DNA from: Cryptomeria japonica
Lineage: Eukaryota > Streptophyta > Pinopsida > Cupressales > Cupressaceae
Length of the DNA: 64,000 nt
Direction of reading: 5' to 3'
Assembly (NCBI RefSeq): GCF_030272615.1
Contig: NC_081408.1
Coordinates: forward strand, 764,046,173-764,110,172
Positions 11,852 to 24,350 of this stretch are shown here, in pieces (position 1 is the stretch's first letter; each line of letters starts with the position of its first letter). The position numbers were made by a program, and so were the translations under genes. The notes beneath the pieces were generated by a model. It was given only the letters and a program-made list of their open reading frames with translations, searched no databases and was not told the DNA's origin.

Positions 11852-13528
11852 TGTAGACACCTAAAAATGTCTCTTTACTAACACGCTAATTATTCCTCCT
11901 CATTAATTAAATAATTCTTTAATTATTTAATTAATTTAACTTTATTCTTCTAAATTAATTTAATGATCAAATTTCTAATTATTCAATTTCTTCTAATTCC
12001 CCTTCAATTATTTAATCATACAACCTCCCTTCTTTAAATTAATTAAATATTTTATTATTTAATTAATTTCAAATTTACAGCTTTAGTTAAATATTTTTTA
12101 TTATTTAATTAAATTAAATTTCTATTTTCCCCATAATTAAATAATTTTTAAAAATTATTTAATTAGCTAACTAAGTCGTCTAAATTAAATAATTTTTTTA
12201 ATTTATTTATTCTAATTTTTCTCTTAATTTTGAATTCTAAATTCCCAAATTCTTAATTCTCTTTCATGTGCATGTTTTTGGATATTTTTGAAAATCAAAT
12301 TTAAATCCAAATTTAGATTAAAAGTAATTTCATGCTAAACTCCTATTGCGCGTGCTAATTTCTAACTAACACTCACCCCTGAGTTCCACCTCTTCTGACT
12401 AATTAATTTATTCAATTAATTCATTTAATTTCTTCAATCTCCTCTCTAACTATCAATTTGTTTTTTAGCTCATTTCTGTTTCACCTCTCAATCAATCCTC
12501 TCCAATTTTTTTTATAAATTCATCATTAATCTCCCTTTTTCATCAACCACTATCTTCGAATTCTTGTGCAATCATATTGTAGGTTATCAAGCGCAAATTT
12601 GAGAGCCAACATTACACAAGAGAAGAGCAATAAGAGCCTTTGTGCATTCAACGATTGATTGTGTTTGATTGAATTGATTTTATTTTTGATATTTAAAAGC
12701 AGCCAAAACAAGGGGGCTGACCCAGGTACAGAACAAAGAAACAGCGGCAAGCCAACAGTCAGCAAAGTAGTAGCAAAATCACAGCCCCCTAAACTTTCCT
12801 CTATCAAAAACTATAATCATTCTATGCATATTCATCAGATATATAAAAGTCTTAATAAATGTTTTCCACGCAAGGCAATAGATAGATAAGTTCAAACATA
12901 AACAGAGATTAAAACTATAAGTCAGAAGGCCACTAAGGCCGAACAAAAAACCAGAGGTCCGAGACATAGAAGAGAACTATTTCTTTTTTCCATGGCTCCT
13001 CTTGGGGAGGAGCTTCCTAGCCCATTCCTTGGTGAGGAATTTCAAGAGGTCCATGTAGTCTTCGTCCTCCTTTCATTTGCCTTTGATAGTACTTTCCTGC
13101 AGAAGACACAATGTGATAGTCTAGCAATGCATAACATTCAGAGGAAACCTGGAGACATCCCGCAACTTGTTTTCCATGGCCTCCATTCTGTTGGTGATGT
13201 CCTGCAAGTTATCAAACAAACCCTCCACTTTCTTACTGAATTCCGCTAGGTTGTTGTCCTCTTCCTCCTTTATGTTGCTCACTTCCTCCACCACCATCAT
13301 CTTATCGAACTTGAGAGTCAGGGACGGAGAGTTGGTCTAGGATTTGGGGCCGGTCTCCGGACTCCTAGAATTTTTTGGACTCTTAGAAGCGTGGGTGGAG
13401 CTAACAAAGTGGGGGGTTGAGGTAGATTGAAACGGGGCCACACTCTCCGAGGGGATGGAATTCCCAACAAATCAACAATTGATTGTGTTATTCAATTGTT
13501 GATTTGCATATTTCTTGTTGTGCCTACA
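11852..13528 (+). mobile_element. LTR (probable 3' LTR) of decayed Tat-like element, interrupted by a retroposed fragment
   Basis: It begins TGTAGACACCTAAAAATG, the same start type as other LTRs in this window, and ends GTGCCTACA, giving TGTAG...CTACA termini. A TATA-like TTTTATAAATTC lies near 12,510. Without the 806-bp insert and its duplicated target the LTR is about 850 bp. No flanking target duplication was found, consistent with a 3' LTR whose 5' partner is lost or diverged. Confidence 0.55.
12666..13471 (-). pseudogene. 5'-truncated retroposed fragment with coiled-coil coding remnant
   Basis: The insert is flanked by an 18-bp target duplication (12,648-12,665 and 13,472-13,489, one mismatch) and has an A-rich 3' end on the minus strand, the hallmarks of target-primed reverse transcription. 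Minus-strand frames hold a Ser/Pro-rich segment (SESVAPFQSTSTPHF) and then a charged helical segment (FSKKVEGLFDNLQDI, NRMEAMENKLRDV) with stops, followed by a non-coding 3' tail. The source is not recognised. It could be a processed transcript of an accessory retroelement gene or the end of a LINE. Confidence 0.6.
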
Positions 13529-15016
13529 GATTGATTTAATTGGATTTGAGTTTCACTGGTTAACTTGTTAAGTATGATTATTTATGCCTCAATTCTCCCG
13601 TAAACAACTAGTATATGGGATTTTTTACTTTTTTTCTATCTCTTGGGCCTTAATTAGGTTTATTAACAAAAACAAATATAATACTATTAAAGTTCAATAT
13701 GAACACTTTTTTTTCTTATCTAATTCAACTAGTTTTATCAACTAATATTCAAGAACTTTTGATTTTAATTCTTTTTTTGAACAAAATAATATCATTTTCA
13801 TCATATTAAAATAGATATATTAAATCTATTAAGAATTTGTTCTCTAATTTCTATTTCACCAAGATGTATATGAATGACTGATATTTTATTTTATTTTTTT
13901 CTATTTAAGATAATCTAAATAGTGTAGAAGTGCAATGAAAAATATAATATCTTGATATTTAGTGATGTCTTGTTTGGACTTTAGAGTTGTGACTTCTTCT
14001 ACATGCTTTTGTTTGTGACTATGTGTAACACTATTTTATAAATGATAATATAAATACTATTCATAAACTAGAATAATAAGTCAATTTAATTAAGATACAC
14101 ATAAAAATTAGAACTATAATAATTCTAATATATCATATAATTTTTAAAAAAAACATATTAAATTATATAACTGAATAATATATTTTAACAATTTTTACAC
14201 ATTAAATTTGATAAACAGATATTATTCACACTTATAAATTAAATCATAAAATATTAAATATTAAATATTAAATAAAAACCAAATAAAATTTGGAAATTTT
14301 GTATAATATTTAAATACTTATAAAAATAATTATCTTACTAACATTTTAAAAAAACTATAAATTTTTATGAAATTAATATTTATAATTATGTATGTATAAA
14401 TTATAATGAAAATAATTTAATTTTTTATGTACACTACTTCGTAGCTTGCCACTGCTCGCTAAGATGTCGGTATGATACTCCAAAAATGTACAAATATTCC
14501 ATATAAAGATTTATACGGTCCAATCTTTAGAATAAAGAGAAAAGGTGTGAAAGGTTCCGTCTTTTATCATTCTGGTCATTCGAAATGATGTTCGACTCTT
14601 TGTTTGATTGTGCCCTTTTTTCTCCAAGAAGACCACTTTACCATGTCATTATGTAAGCATATGGGAGGACGACTCAAACTGCTTACCTAAGCAGATAAGA
14701 TGTCGGTGGAAAGAAATAAAAAATATTTTTTAAAGTAGATTCCATTTCCAGATTCTCGGATATCCTTTCATCCCATTCCCACGGATTCACGTATATTTCA
14801 AGGCTGAGATCTCCCTATCAATAGCGATTTTGTAACATACATTCATTCAACAAAATCAAATTTTGGTCTCTCCCCTAAGTTGACTTACCTTTAATTAGGT
14901 AAGTGTGAAAGTTTTTAAATTGTTGACTAGATGGTATATAAAAAGGACACTATCTCGAAAACATCATCTCTATATAGAATTACATACTATTATTTTTATA
15001 AAAATAATTTAAGAGT
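13529..15016. other. AT-rich non-coding stretch
   Basis: No gene or clear element. It contains long A/T runs, a paired word 'aagatgtcggt' (about 14,461 and 14,699), a palindrome CTTACCTTTAATTAGGTAAG at about 14,884-14,903 and a TATATAAAAAGG word at 14,935-14,946. These might belong to an unrecognised element promoter. Confidence 0.4.
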
Positions 15017-15030
15017 TTTTTTAATTTTAT

Positions 15031-15227
15031 GGAGGTTCAGACCTGCGAGCACAACAGCCCAGTAAGGGCATGAAGTCTGTGAGGTGTCAGTCCAGCGAGG
15101 GCCTTCACGAAGTAATTTTTATTTTTTGCCACCCGATATATGGGCACGAGCCAATAGGTTGAACCTCTTCGACTAAGAGCTAAGGACTAAGGGGTATCCA
15201 TTACGCCAAATTCGTCCGGGGTATCCC
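15031..15227 (-). mobile_element. tRNA-derived SINE
   Basis: On the minus strand the element has an A box (TGGCGTAATGG) and a B box (GGTTCAACC) 43 nt apart, close to the spacing in tRNA genes, near its 5' end. It is flanked by a 14-bp target duplication, TTTTTTAATTWTAT (15,017-15,030 and 15,228-15,241). Body length is 197 bp. Boxes, size and target duplication together support a SINE and not a tRNA gene: the anticodon arm and acceptor pairing are not intact. Confidence 0.75.
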
Positions 15228-16062
15228 TTTTTTAATTATATTGATTTCTTTATTGTTAAATTTTAAAATTCCATCAATTTTAAAATATTTTTAATTAATT
15301 AAGATACATTTAGATTATTATAATATTTTATATTATATATACAAATCTTTAATTATATAAAGATTTATATAGACAAATCTCTTCTTATATAAAGTATATT
15401 TGAATAGACACCTCAACAATAATCTCTCTTATTATCTTACATATATTTTTCTAAAAATACATATGCTAATAGCATCTAGACTTGCAACATATAAACATGA
15501 ATAAAAAAAAGTCTCTTTATAATATTCTATAAATATAGATTTGTAGATATGTAGTGTTCTTTAAAATTATTTAATTGCATATAATCTTCAACTTTTTTAA
15601 AAAATAAAAAAATTCATACTTTCATATTACTCTCTCTATGTATGTATGTATGAATGAATGATAAACCTCCATGGATAAAATTTTAATGTAAATAATGTAT
15701 AGATATTATTCACTACCATTTGTTTTTTTAAATATATATAGATAAAAGGTGCAACATCCATAATTATGTTACTATTAAAATTTGAAACAAAGAAGATAGT
15801 TTGAATTCATAATCAGGGGCACACAATGTATTGATGAAAGTTTGAAGTTAAAATGAAAACCAAAATGTAGGTATTCATAGTTGAAAAATACCAAAGAAGA
15901 CAAAATCACTTAGAGGTTAAGACATTGTGAAATAATACAATATGGAACATGCAAGAGGATCAAAGAGAACACATCAAGTTTGCAACACCATTGTGTACAG
16001 GAGGAAAAGGGAGCTAGTAAGAAGTGCAGTTGCTCCCTAAGGCACTATTGTCATCCACGTCT

Positions 16063-16350
16063 TGTTAGGAATAATACATCGTTAGGTGTGCTAGCACCTC
16101 TGTTATGGTTTGTTAGAATATCATTTGTAGGTAAATATAATATGTAATATATAGTTGTATGAAAGTTTGTAGAGATTTTATTTATTAAAACAACTCATCT
16201 AGGTAAAATGAGTAGTTATAAGAGGTTTCCTAAAATATAGGAGATGAAACTCCTATAATATGAAATACCTCATTGAATGAAAACATGGAATAAAAGCCTA
16301 TTATTCTATGTATAAAACATGTCTAGCTTCTATAAACTCTCAGATTTCCA
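16063..16350 (+). mobile_element. 5' LTR of plus-strand copia element (host of the nest)
   Basis: A 288-bp sequence starting TGTTAGGAATAATAC recurs in diverged form at 29,804-30,098. It is followed three bases later by a tRNA-iMet type primer site. The ends are chosen from the TG start and the primer site. Confidence 0.75.
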
Positions 16351-16353
16351 ATA

Positions 16354-16366
16354 TGGTATCAAAGAG
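16354..16366 (+). promoter_or_regulatory. Primer binding site, tRNA-iMet type
   Basis: TGGTATCAAAGAG differs slightly from the standard copia primer site TGGTATCAGAGC and lies directly 3' of the LTR. Confidence 0.7.
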
Positions 16367-16369
16367 TCA

Positions 16370-18910
16370 TGGTCCAAAGAAAGAAAAGTGAGAGTAGAGA
16401 AAAATTTGAAGGTAGAGGATGAATGTTGGCCAATTGTAAAATTAGAGGAAAGATTCAATGTAGCAAATAGTGATCGAGGAACAAAAAATAAAGATTAGTA
16501 CAATTTGAAAAGGATCTAGACATCATTCTTGCTAATTTATTTACCTACAATTGTAGATCTACCTAAAATGGTAGGTGACCTAACTATAGAGATATGAGTT
16601 TGTTTAGTTGATTGTTATGGAGTCTTTGAGTACCCAAGAGAAAATAGTTTTGCAACTTCATTAGAATCCTTCCATTGAAGTTATTGTATTTTGTTGTAAA
16701 TTATTGAAGGCAGTCTATGATTGAAGCTAATAAATCAAATTCATCATACATAGTAGGAAGCACTTGGCAGTGTCGAGACTTTTAGCGAGAAAAAATTACA
16801 ATATTTTGCATACACACAACTATCTCCACTTGCAAGATGATTATAATTCACATCTCAATTTCTCTTCTAAGGTTGTGATGATACAATTGGATGTTAGCTC
16901 TTCAAAGCCATTCATTTATATGGATATATAGAAATCCTATAATTCCTTTGGTTTCATTGGCATTCTCATTAAGAACGTTGGTTACAAAGGTAGCGTTAAA
17001 TCGCCACTATAGTATGAAAAAGAAGAATGGAACACTTTGATAAACACCAACTTAAGAGAGGCTTGTCTTGCTTCTAAGGTAATTGGCAATCACATTCGAG
17101 ATGCAAGAAAAAGGGCCACATCATAAGTATCTCATCTACTACTATTGTTAATTAAGGAAACCTTTCATACTACATGGTTTATGCAATCCCAAAGGCTGGA
17201 CTCAACTAGCTCATAAAGGTCATGATATTGGAGCTTGACAAATATGATATTTAAGTGAATTCAATTGATGTAGGATTATTCAGGTCTAAGATAGAAAAAA
17301 GTGTTTTTTAGAATGATTATTTTTACAAGTTTCCAATTTCATTTTTTTATATTTTAAAATGTTTTATTATTCATGGTCTAAAAATTCCAATAAAACCATT
17401 GGATGTTGTTAAAGACAATCAAAAGAGTTACTTTGCATGTTGCCTCCTAATGGGATATTTCTCCAAAGAACATAGTTGTATCACTTACATAAATCTTGTG
17501 AAGAAAATGGATCAACTAAAGGAGCATAAATTCATGTTGAGAGTGCTTTGAATAGTCTTTCTTGACCTAAAATTTTTGCCTCAAGATTTGGAGAAGCGAA
17601 AGAAAGAATTAGTTGAAGCAAAAACTATAAAACAAGCCCACGGGATTTTCCAAGATAACAAGGCTATCATTTTAGCTCCTCGAAAAAGAGTTATAGATGA
17701 ATGAAAATAATGCAAAGAGAGTGATCTTGTCGAGAAAGAGGATGAAGTTCTATATTTTTCTAATTTTTGTCTCAATTTGTTCATATTTCCTACTTATTTA
17801 TTATGGTTAACTTATTGGGAAAGTTACAATAGAATTTTACTAGATATATATGATTTATATAGTTACAACCCATGGTCTGATTTATATTTTTGGGGATAAT
17901 TTTAATGTAATTTATCTCTTAAAATTTAATTATGTGAATTATTTATATTATATATTTTTTAAATTGAGAAAAAAGAGAAAGAAGTGTATTTGGATGCAGG
18001 ATTTGTGGTACCCAACACTCCCATGGTTTGTAGAAGAGAAGTTCATATCAAGGGAGCATTCTCAAACTAATCCTAAAAGAAAAAATTCATAATTAAGTAG
18101 AAAATTTAATGTAGGTTGGAGGTATAGAAGGTTGGGGTACTTCTGTTAGGATACAGAGGACTATGAGGCATCACAAATGTCATTTGGGTCATTTCTAGAC
18201 TCATTTACCCATTACGTACCACTTAAATAGCCTTAAAACACATCTAATATGCCTAAATACACAATTATGAACTAAAAGAAAATTTGAAGTTTCTTTCTGA
18301 GAAGGTTAAAAAGAAAATAAATGATGTGAAAGAGAAGATGAACATGATAGAAGATGAAAAATATTTAGAGAAGCATGATGTATTAAAATTATAAGAAAAA
18401 AATAATTGATTGGATCAATTACCTACAACATGTCAAAATGAAAATCAATGCCTAAAGTCTAAGCCTTCACTATTTAATGCCTCGTGTGACACACAATTTG
18501 TGTTATTCATCTGATGAATCACTTGATAAATGTGATATAGGTCAAATGTATTTTGATAAAGAAGTGTTCGGTTGGAGATAATGATATTATTGAATCTACA
18601 AATCCTACTACTTGTGATGATAATGGAAAAGAATGTTGTCCAAATAATGTTAGCTTTAAGATGACAAAAAGCTTGGGATATGTAAGAAAAGTGTTTAAAT
18701 GTTCGATTGAACCGAATGTGAAGACAAAGAATGAAGGTCTTGGCTATGGAAAAGAAGATGATCTTATAAGTGACAAAAAAAGTACTAACAAATCTATTCA
18801 AGAAATACAATGTTCACATTGTAATAGGCAAGGACATAGCAATGAAATGTGTTAGGATCTCCATTCTCATAGTCTTTGTGGATTGAAGAATCATTCTAGA
18901 AGAAGATGTT
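16370..18910 (+). pseudogene. Decayed copia gag with zinc knuckle
   Basis: The region after the primer site has many stops and frameshifts. The clearest coding remnant is at 18,553-18,855, ending in CSHCNRQGHSNEMC, a CX2CX4HX4C zinc knuckle of retroviral-type gag that binds RNA. A second partial Cys/His cluster (CGLKNHSRRRC) follows directly after a stop. Upstream are Lys/Glu-rich remnants. No protease, integrase or reverse transcriptase is visible before the nested element begins at 20,053, so most of pol is deleted. Confidence 0.55.
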
Positions 18911-20052
18911 TTAGAATATAGAGTTAATATTATGTAAATGAATTATGGATGGATTTATGGATCTAACTGAAAAAGGATGACCAATATTTTTAAAAGGTTG
19001 TACAATTAAACTATTTGTATCCCAAAAATGATATCAATTAAGAAAATTTTGGATTTTTGAGAAGAAATAGAGTGCACCAAGGTGGGTTTTGTTGAAAAGA
19101 AGTAAATAATAAGGGTAAAGGCTACAATGCAAACATGTCACAAAATAAAGAGGCTTATTACCAAGGAAGAACCATGACAAGACAAGAAATCATGAAGGAT
19201 ACAAGTACTTTCAGTAAGTTGTCTTGAGGACAAGATAATGTTTTACACCTAGGTAGAATTTTGGCAAGATATAGAGTTTAAATAGCCTCAAAACTCCTCT
19301 AATATGCCTAAATATGCTATAAGAGTAAAATATTATTGAAGAAAAGGAAAATTTGTGGGAATAAGATAAATGGAGTTATTATGAAAGTATATTATGGAAA
19401 GGCATTATGAAAATAAATAAAGAGGCTATATAAAGAGGGGAAAGCTGGAGATAAGAGTGTGGAATAGAATGGAAATATATGTGGAATAATATGGATTTTA
19501 AGACATTATAGTATGTGAATATATGATTTTATGGATGCATATATATGAATGAATGTAATTTATTATAATTTGGTTTGTACTAATTGCATATATAAGTTCT
19601 CCCTTTTTTTTACATCACAATAAGGTTTACTACATATAACATAATATTAAACCTTAGACTTTGGTCAAGATTTTTCTATCAACAAGGACATTTAATGACC
19701 TCTTTCCAAACACTAGCGATGGGGCTAAAATTTTGTATTTGTAAAAAAAATTATTCTAAAATGACTAAATATAAGATCAATTCCTAGGTGGTAGGGCTAA
19801 GCATCTCATATTGCTTGTAATATAAATAAGTATAATAATGGTTACATGTGCAATAATAATAAACTAGTTCTCAAAAAAATTGTGTTGTGATTGGAGATGT
19901 TTGTCCTCAATCACAATTGCCTGTTATTTGTGGTTGGATGTGTTTGTCCCAAATCATTATATTGTGAGTATAAGTGTGTGTTCCTTTTAATAACTTTGAT
20001 TTCAAATAGATGTGTTTGTCCCTATCCAAAATTGTTGATCTTGGATAGAATT
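18911..20052 (+). other. Decayed interior of plus-strand copia element
   Basis: Non-coding and AT-rich. A TATA-like GGCTATATAAAGAGGGG occurs near 19,421. The word GATGTGTTTGTCC or a close variant occurs near 19,899, 19,937 and 20,009, and again at 29,599 beyond the nested element, which shows that the two flanks belong together. Confidence 0.45.
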
Positions 20053-21479
20053 TGATGGTATGATGAAAGAATAAGTATCTGCTAGATTACTAAGAGGGCG
20101 GGGTGAATCAGTAAATTGAAAAACTTATACAAACTCCCCAATCTCAATTTCAATCACACAAAGTAAACTTATCAATGAAATAACTCTGTCAAGATAATAC
20201 TTCACAAGTAAAACCAGTTGACTGTTATAGCAACTTAACAGTAAACAAATTTAAACTCGTAAACTTCCAAATGCTTTATCATATGTCAACATACTTCATT
20301 TCTCAATGCTTTCGGTTATCATGCCTTATTATAATAGTTAAGTAGTTAATCAAAACAATCATAAGATCGTAACCACAAAAACATTCACCACATGACACAA
20401 ATATTTTTGACGTGGAAACCCAAATGGGAAAAAACCACAGTGAGATGAGACTCACAAGATAGCTATCTGAACTCTTCTGAAGTTCGCCCTGTTAGGAGCC
20501 AAGCCTATTAAAGCTTTTACAAAAGTCATGTTAAGAATTGATCCTATTAGGAATCACCCAATTAAGGGATTTACAACAAATGCCTTGATAAAAGCAAGTA
20601 CCATATTAGGAGTAACCTCGGTAGAGGATTTGAGAATCCAAGCTAACGGATCACCTTGTTAGAGGATTTAAGAAGTAACCAAGCTTGTTAGAGCTTACCC
20701 GGTTAGGGGATTTCAATTATGCTGTAATTGTTACAAGACAACAGGATTTGCTTGATCTGTCTAAATGGCACTACACTTGCTTGATTAGATCCTTTTAAGC
20801 TTCAATCTGCCTTTACTCAAACTGTAGATTCATTATCCGATTCGACAACCACACACTCAACTGATTTCTGCCAACACCTTTTATAAAACAACTTCATCAA
20901 CCTTATAACAAATCAATTAGGTCAGTAACTTAACAAAAACATAATTCTCTCATAGAGATGACAAACAAATCGATTCAAGTATGACTGTTGTATTTTCATA
21001 GCTCAATTTGTACATATTATTCAAGAAAAATCCAACCGCTCCTTGATCAGTGCTTCATCGGACTTTGTAACTCATCATGTGCTTCACATTAGATGCAATA
21101 CACTTTGCTCATTCCCTAGACAAAAACACGCTAAAACAATTTGAACTTATCTTCATACAATCAGCACACGTGTCATCCTCATTACCGCTCATCATCAGAT
21201 CATAAACCAATATAACCAATTCAACAATCTTAATCGGTTAAGGTTTAACAAAAATAACTAGTAGGGTTTACCGGTTAGATAGGGTTTATACTCTTATACC
21301 GGTTACCTGTTCAACTCACATACTTACATACCGGTTTACAATATCTTCCATAAATCTCTTCCTACTGGTTACAAGACAATATCAATAATAACAACAATAT
21401 CATAAATATCATTACCAGTTAATTGACATCAATGACAACATAACTTATCATTAAAGCAGTCTTCATGCAAATTCCAACA
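20053..21479 (-). repeat. 3' LTR of nested copia element
   Basis: It matches 26,661-29,562 along its length apart from the solo LTR in the latter. It ends CCAACA (plus strand) next to the polypurine tract complement TCTCCCCCTTT. Confidence 0.85.
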
Positions 21480-21642
21480 ATCTCCCCCTTTGTCATTGAT
21501 GGCAGTACAAATATCAACGCCAAGACAATATCAATAATAACAACAATATCATAAATATCATTACTGGTTAATTGACATCAATGACAACATAACATATCAT
21601 TAATCCAATCTTCATGCAAATGCCAACAATCTCCCCCTTTGG
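21372..21642 (-). repeat. 149-bp tandem duplication across LTR end and polypurine tract
   Basis: The text starting CAAGACAATATCAATAATAA occurs at 21,372 and again at 21,521. Each copy runs through the LTR terminus CCAACA and the adjoining TCTCCCCCTTT, so the element has two consecutive LTR-terminus and polypurine-tract pairs. Confidence 0.8.
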
Positions 21643-21943
21643 TATTGATGGCAATACAAATATCAACACCTATAGATTGTTGTTGTGATTAGTGAATAGG
21701 AATCTTGGTTTACATTACCAAGTATTCACCTCTTCATGTCTTCATCTTGTTACTAGTTCTCCTCCTCATAATCACATAATACTTCTCCCCCTTTGACAAC
21801 AATCCCAAAATGAAAAGTAAATCATGTAATTGCAAAGCTCGCTAAAACTAAATGCTCCCCCTATAGAATAGCTTCCACTACTACACCAATCCTTCTATAA
21901 AATTCTGCAAGTGATTTAGGGACTGATGCAATCAACATCAAAC

Positions 21944-22440
21944 TCAACTAACCTCATGAAGGGGTACAACCCCTAGTTGACTTCTAATACACTCAAATGT
22001 AGTCTTAGGTAGAGGTTTGGTAAAAATATTCGCAAGTTGCTCCTTGGTAGAAACATGCTCTAAGATAACATCTTTTCTTTGCACTTTTTCCCATAAGAAA
22101 TGATACTTTAATTCAATGTGCTTGGTTAGTGTGTGCAGAACAGGATTCTTAGAAATATTTATGGCACTTGTATTATCACATAAAATCTTCATAGGTTATG
22201 AGATCTTCATCTTAAAACCTTCCAAAATGTGCCTCATCTAGATAGCCTATGTGCAATTCATATAAGCTGCAACATACTCAGCTTTAGCAGTAGATTGTGA
22301 AGTACAACTTTGCTTCTTACTACTCCATGAAACAAGCCTTCCTCCAAGAAAAAATGCTCCACCTGTTGTGCTTTTTCAGTCATCAACATTTCCTTCCCAA
22401 TCAGCATCTGTGTACACCCTTCAAATCAAAGTTTCCTCCA
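21944..22440 (-). pseudogene. Copia RNase H domain, degraded
   Basis: Minus-strand frames give YTDADWEG, KSTTGG, SWSSKKQSCTSQSTAKAEY and CDNTSAINISKNP, the ordered acidic motifs of copia RNase H. The enzyme removes RNA from the RNA-DNA hybrid in reverse transcription. The domain ends in a normal copia tail (KHIELKYHFLWEKV, then FTKPLP). Several stops lie in the first half. It directly follows the deletion joint of the reverse transcriptase. Confidence 0.8.
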
Positions 22441-22461
22441 TATGGATACCATAATCCATAG

Positions 22462-22660
22462 TCAATAGTACCTTTCAGGTATCTTAAAATTCTCTTGGTT
22501 GCTATCAGATGTTTTTCTGAATACCCATTTAGTACCTATAAAGTTCAACTTATTTCTGAATACCCATTTAGTACCTATAACATTCTTATTTACCGATCGG
22601 GGTACCAAGGTCCAAGTGTTGTTCTTCTCAATTTGATCCAATTCCTCCTCCATAGCTTAA
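22462..22660 (-). pseudogene. Reverse transcriptase remnant, core deleted
   Basis: The start of the copia reverse transcriptase is present (NNTWTLVPRS, then NVIGTKWVFR). It then jumps to the region that normally follows the catalytic core, recognisable as LRYLKGTIDYG in another frame, leading into RNase H. The YVDD catalytic part is missing. At the joint a 26-bp segment is repeated with a 39-bp period (22,515 and 22,554), so the peptide GTKWVFR occurs twice. Confidence 0.75.
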
Positions 22661-23051
22661 ACCCAATGATCATCACCAAATGCCTCCTTATCACTTCTTG
22701 GTTCAATGGTGGAGATCATACAAGAGTTCTCTCGTATTCTCCTTCTAGTTAGTACTCTAGCATTATTATCCCCAATAATTTGTTCAGGACTATGGTTCAG
22801 TCTCACATATCTAGGAATAACATGATCATTATCTTCAGGTTTAGCTTCATCATTATCATCATCTTCATCTGAATTTATCTATTTTGGTTGAGCAAGTGCA
22901 TCAGGATTTGCTTTGCCAGTTTCAGATTTAACTGTTTATGGTTCCAAAAGCAAAATGCAAGGATATTCATCCTTCTTTTCTAAACAGATTTTGTTTGAAA
23001 CTTTAGGACATTCATTCACTTAACATCAACACTCTCAACAATTCTTTGTGT

Positions 23052-23730
23052 CTAGTTGCTAAAACACTCGTAGGCCTTACTCTTGGTAGAATAGTCAAGA
23101 AATATACCTTCATCACTCTTAGCTTCAAATTTGCTAATATAATCACCTCTCTTAATAAAACATTTGCTTCCAAATATCTTAAAATAGCTAATATCAGGTG
23201 ATCTTCCATACCAATATTCATAAGGAGTCTTGTCCTTACCTCTTTTCACCAGAACTCGGTTCATTGTGTAGACAGTTGTACTAACAGATTCTCTCCAAAA
23301 AAATTTCGCTACACCTCCTTTTATCAACATTGTCGTAGCAGCTTCAACCACTGACCGGTTGTTTCTCTTCGTGATACCATTCTATTGTGGTGTCCTTGGT
23401 GCAGAAAGTTGTCGATGTTGTTCTCATCATAGTACTTATTGAAATCCTTAGAATTAAATTCACCACCTTTATCTGTTCTCAGACATTTTATCTTCTTGTT
23501 GCTCTCTTTCTCAACTAAAGCCCTGAATGCCTTGAACTTACCAAAATATTTAGTCTTATCCTTCAAGAATGTGACCCACATCATCCTTGAGCAATCATCA
23601 GTGAGGATCATGAAATATATGTCACCTTGAACGCTTCTTGTTCTTATTGGTCCACATAGATCTATATGAACCAAATCTAACAAATGCTCTGCTGAGAAGG
23701 ACTTTCTCTTGAAAGTTGAAGAAGTCATCT
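23052..23730 (-). pseudogene. Copia integrase core, frameshifted
   Basis: Two overlapping minus-strand frames cover the integrase catalytic core: LVHIDLCGPI (first Asp), CLRTDKGGEF (second Asp) and, after a frameshift, MVEAATTML (Glu), followed by the conserved copia tail NRVLVKRGKDKTPYE and FKIFGSKCF. The enzyme inserts the element DNA into the host chromosome. The frameshift near 23,330-23,400 and downstream stops make this copy inactive. Confidence 0.82.
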
Positions 23731-24345
23731 TCCCTAACTAACATTCTTTGCAAAGAGCATTAACCGATTTGTCTAACTGAGGCAAACCTCTCATTGTCTT
23801 GGACTTACTCACTTTAACAATGTTATCAAAGTTTATATAACAAAATCTCCTATGCCAAAGCCAGTTATCATCTATTTTTTAAATCAAATAGTTGTTAACT
23901 TTAGGATTAAGGTGAAACAGGTTACCTTTAGTTTTCTTCCCGATTGCAATCAATTCACCTTTGTTGTCAAAGATTTTGCACATACTATTTTCTCTGGTGG
24001 GTATCCTCTGTCATTAAGTTGTGCCACACTTAGAAGATTGTGCTTTAGACCTTCAACCCAATAGACATAATCAACACTTCTTTTCCCATTAAGAGAAATA
24101 ACTCCCTTAACTTTAACCATGCAAGGTGATTCATTACCAAATCTTACAACAGCCCCATCAAATTCCTTCAAGGAAAGAAATTTTCTCCGATCACCGGTCA
24201 TATGATGTGAGCAGCCACTATCAATGATCCAATCATCAAAGTTATCCATCTTGGACACTAATGCCTTCTGGTCTGATATCTCTTCCTTAATAGCTACAAA
24301 CACAATATCTCTATTAGCACCACCATCAGATTCTTCATCAGTGAT
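23730..24345 (-). pseudogene. Copia protease and N-terminal integrase region
   Basis: The peptide WIIDSGCSHHMTG is the copia aspartic protease active site (Asp-Ser-Gly), which cleaves the polyprotein. It is followed by VKGVISLNG and GLKHNLLSVAQLND, typical of the protease-integrase boundary. The frame is broken downstream. The 5' side is cut by the solo LTR at 24,351-25,663, and the zinc knuckle of gag resumes on its far side. Confidence 0.8.
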
Positions 24346-24350
24346 ACCAC

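Noticed and set aside
11328-11881. Frames of 84 and 122 codons
   Set aside because: They run through the 50-bp tandem repeat and into the LTR boundary.
14884-14946. Promoter of a host gene or of an integrated plant pararetrovirus
   Set aside because: There is a palindrome and a TATA word but no coding sequence or viral domain nearby.
15150-15227. tRNA gene
   Set aside because: A and B boxes are present but cloverleaf pairing is not; the target duplication shows a SINE.
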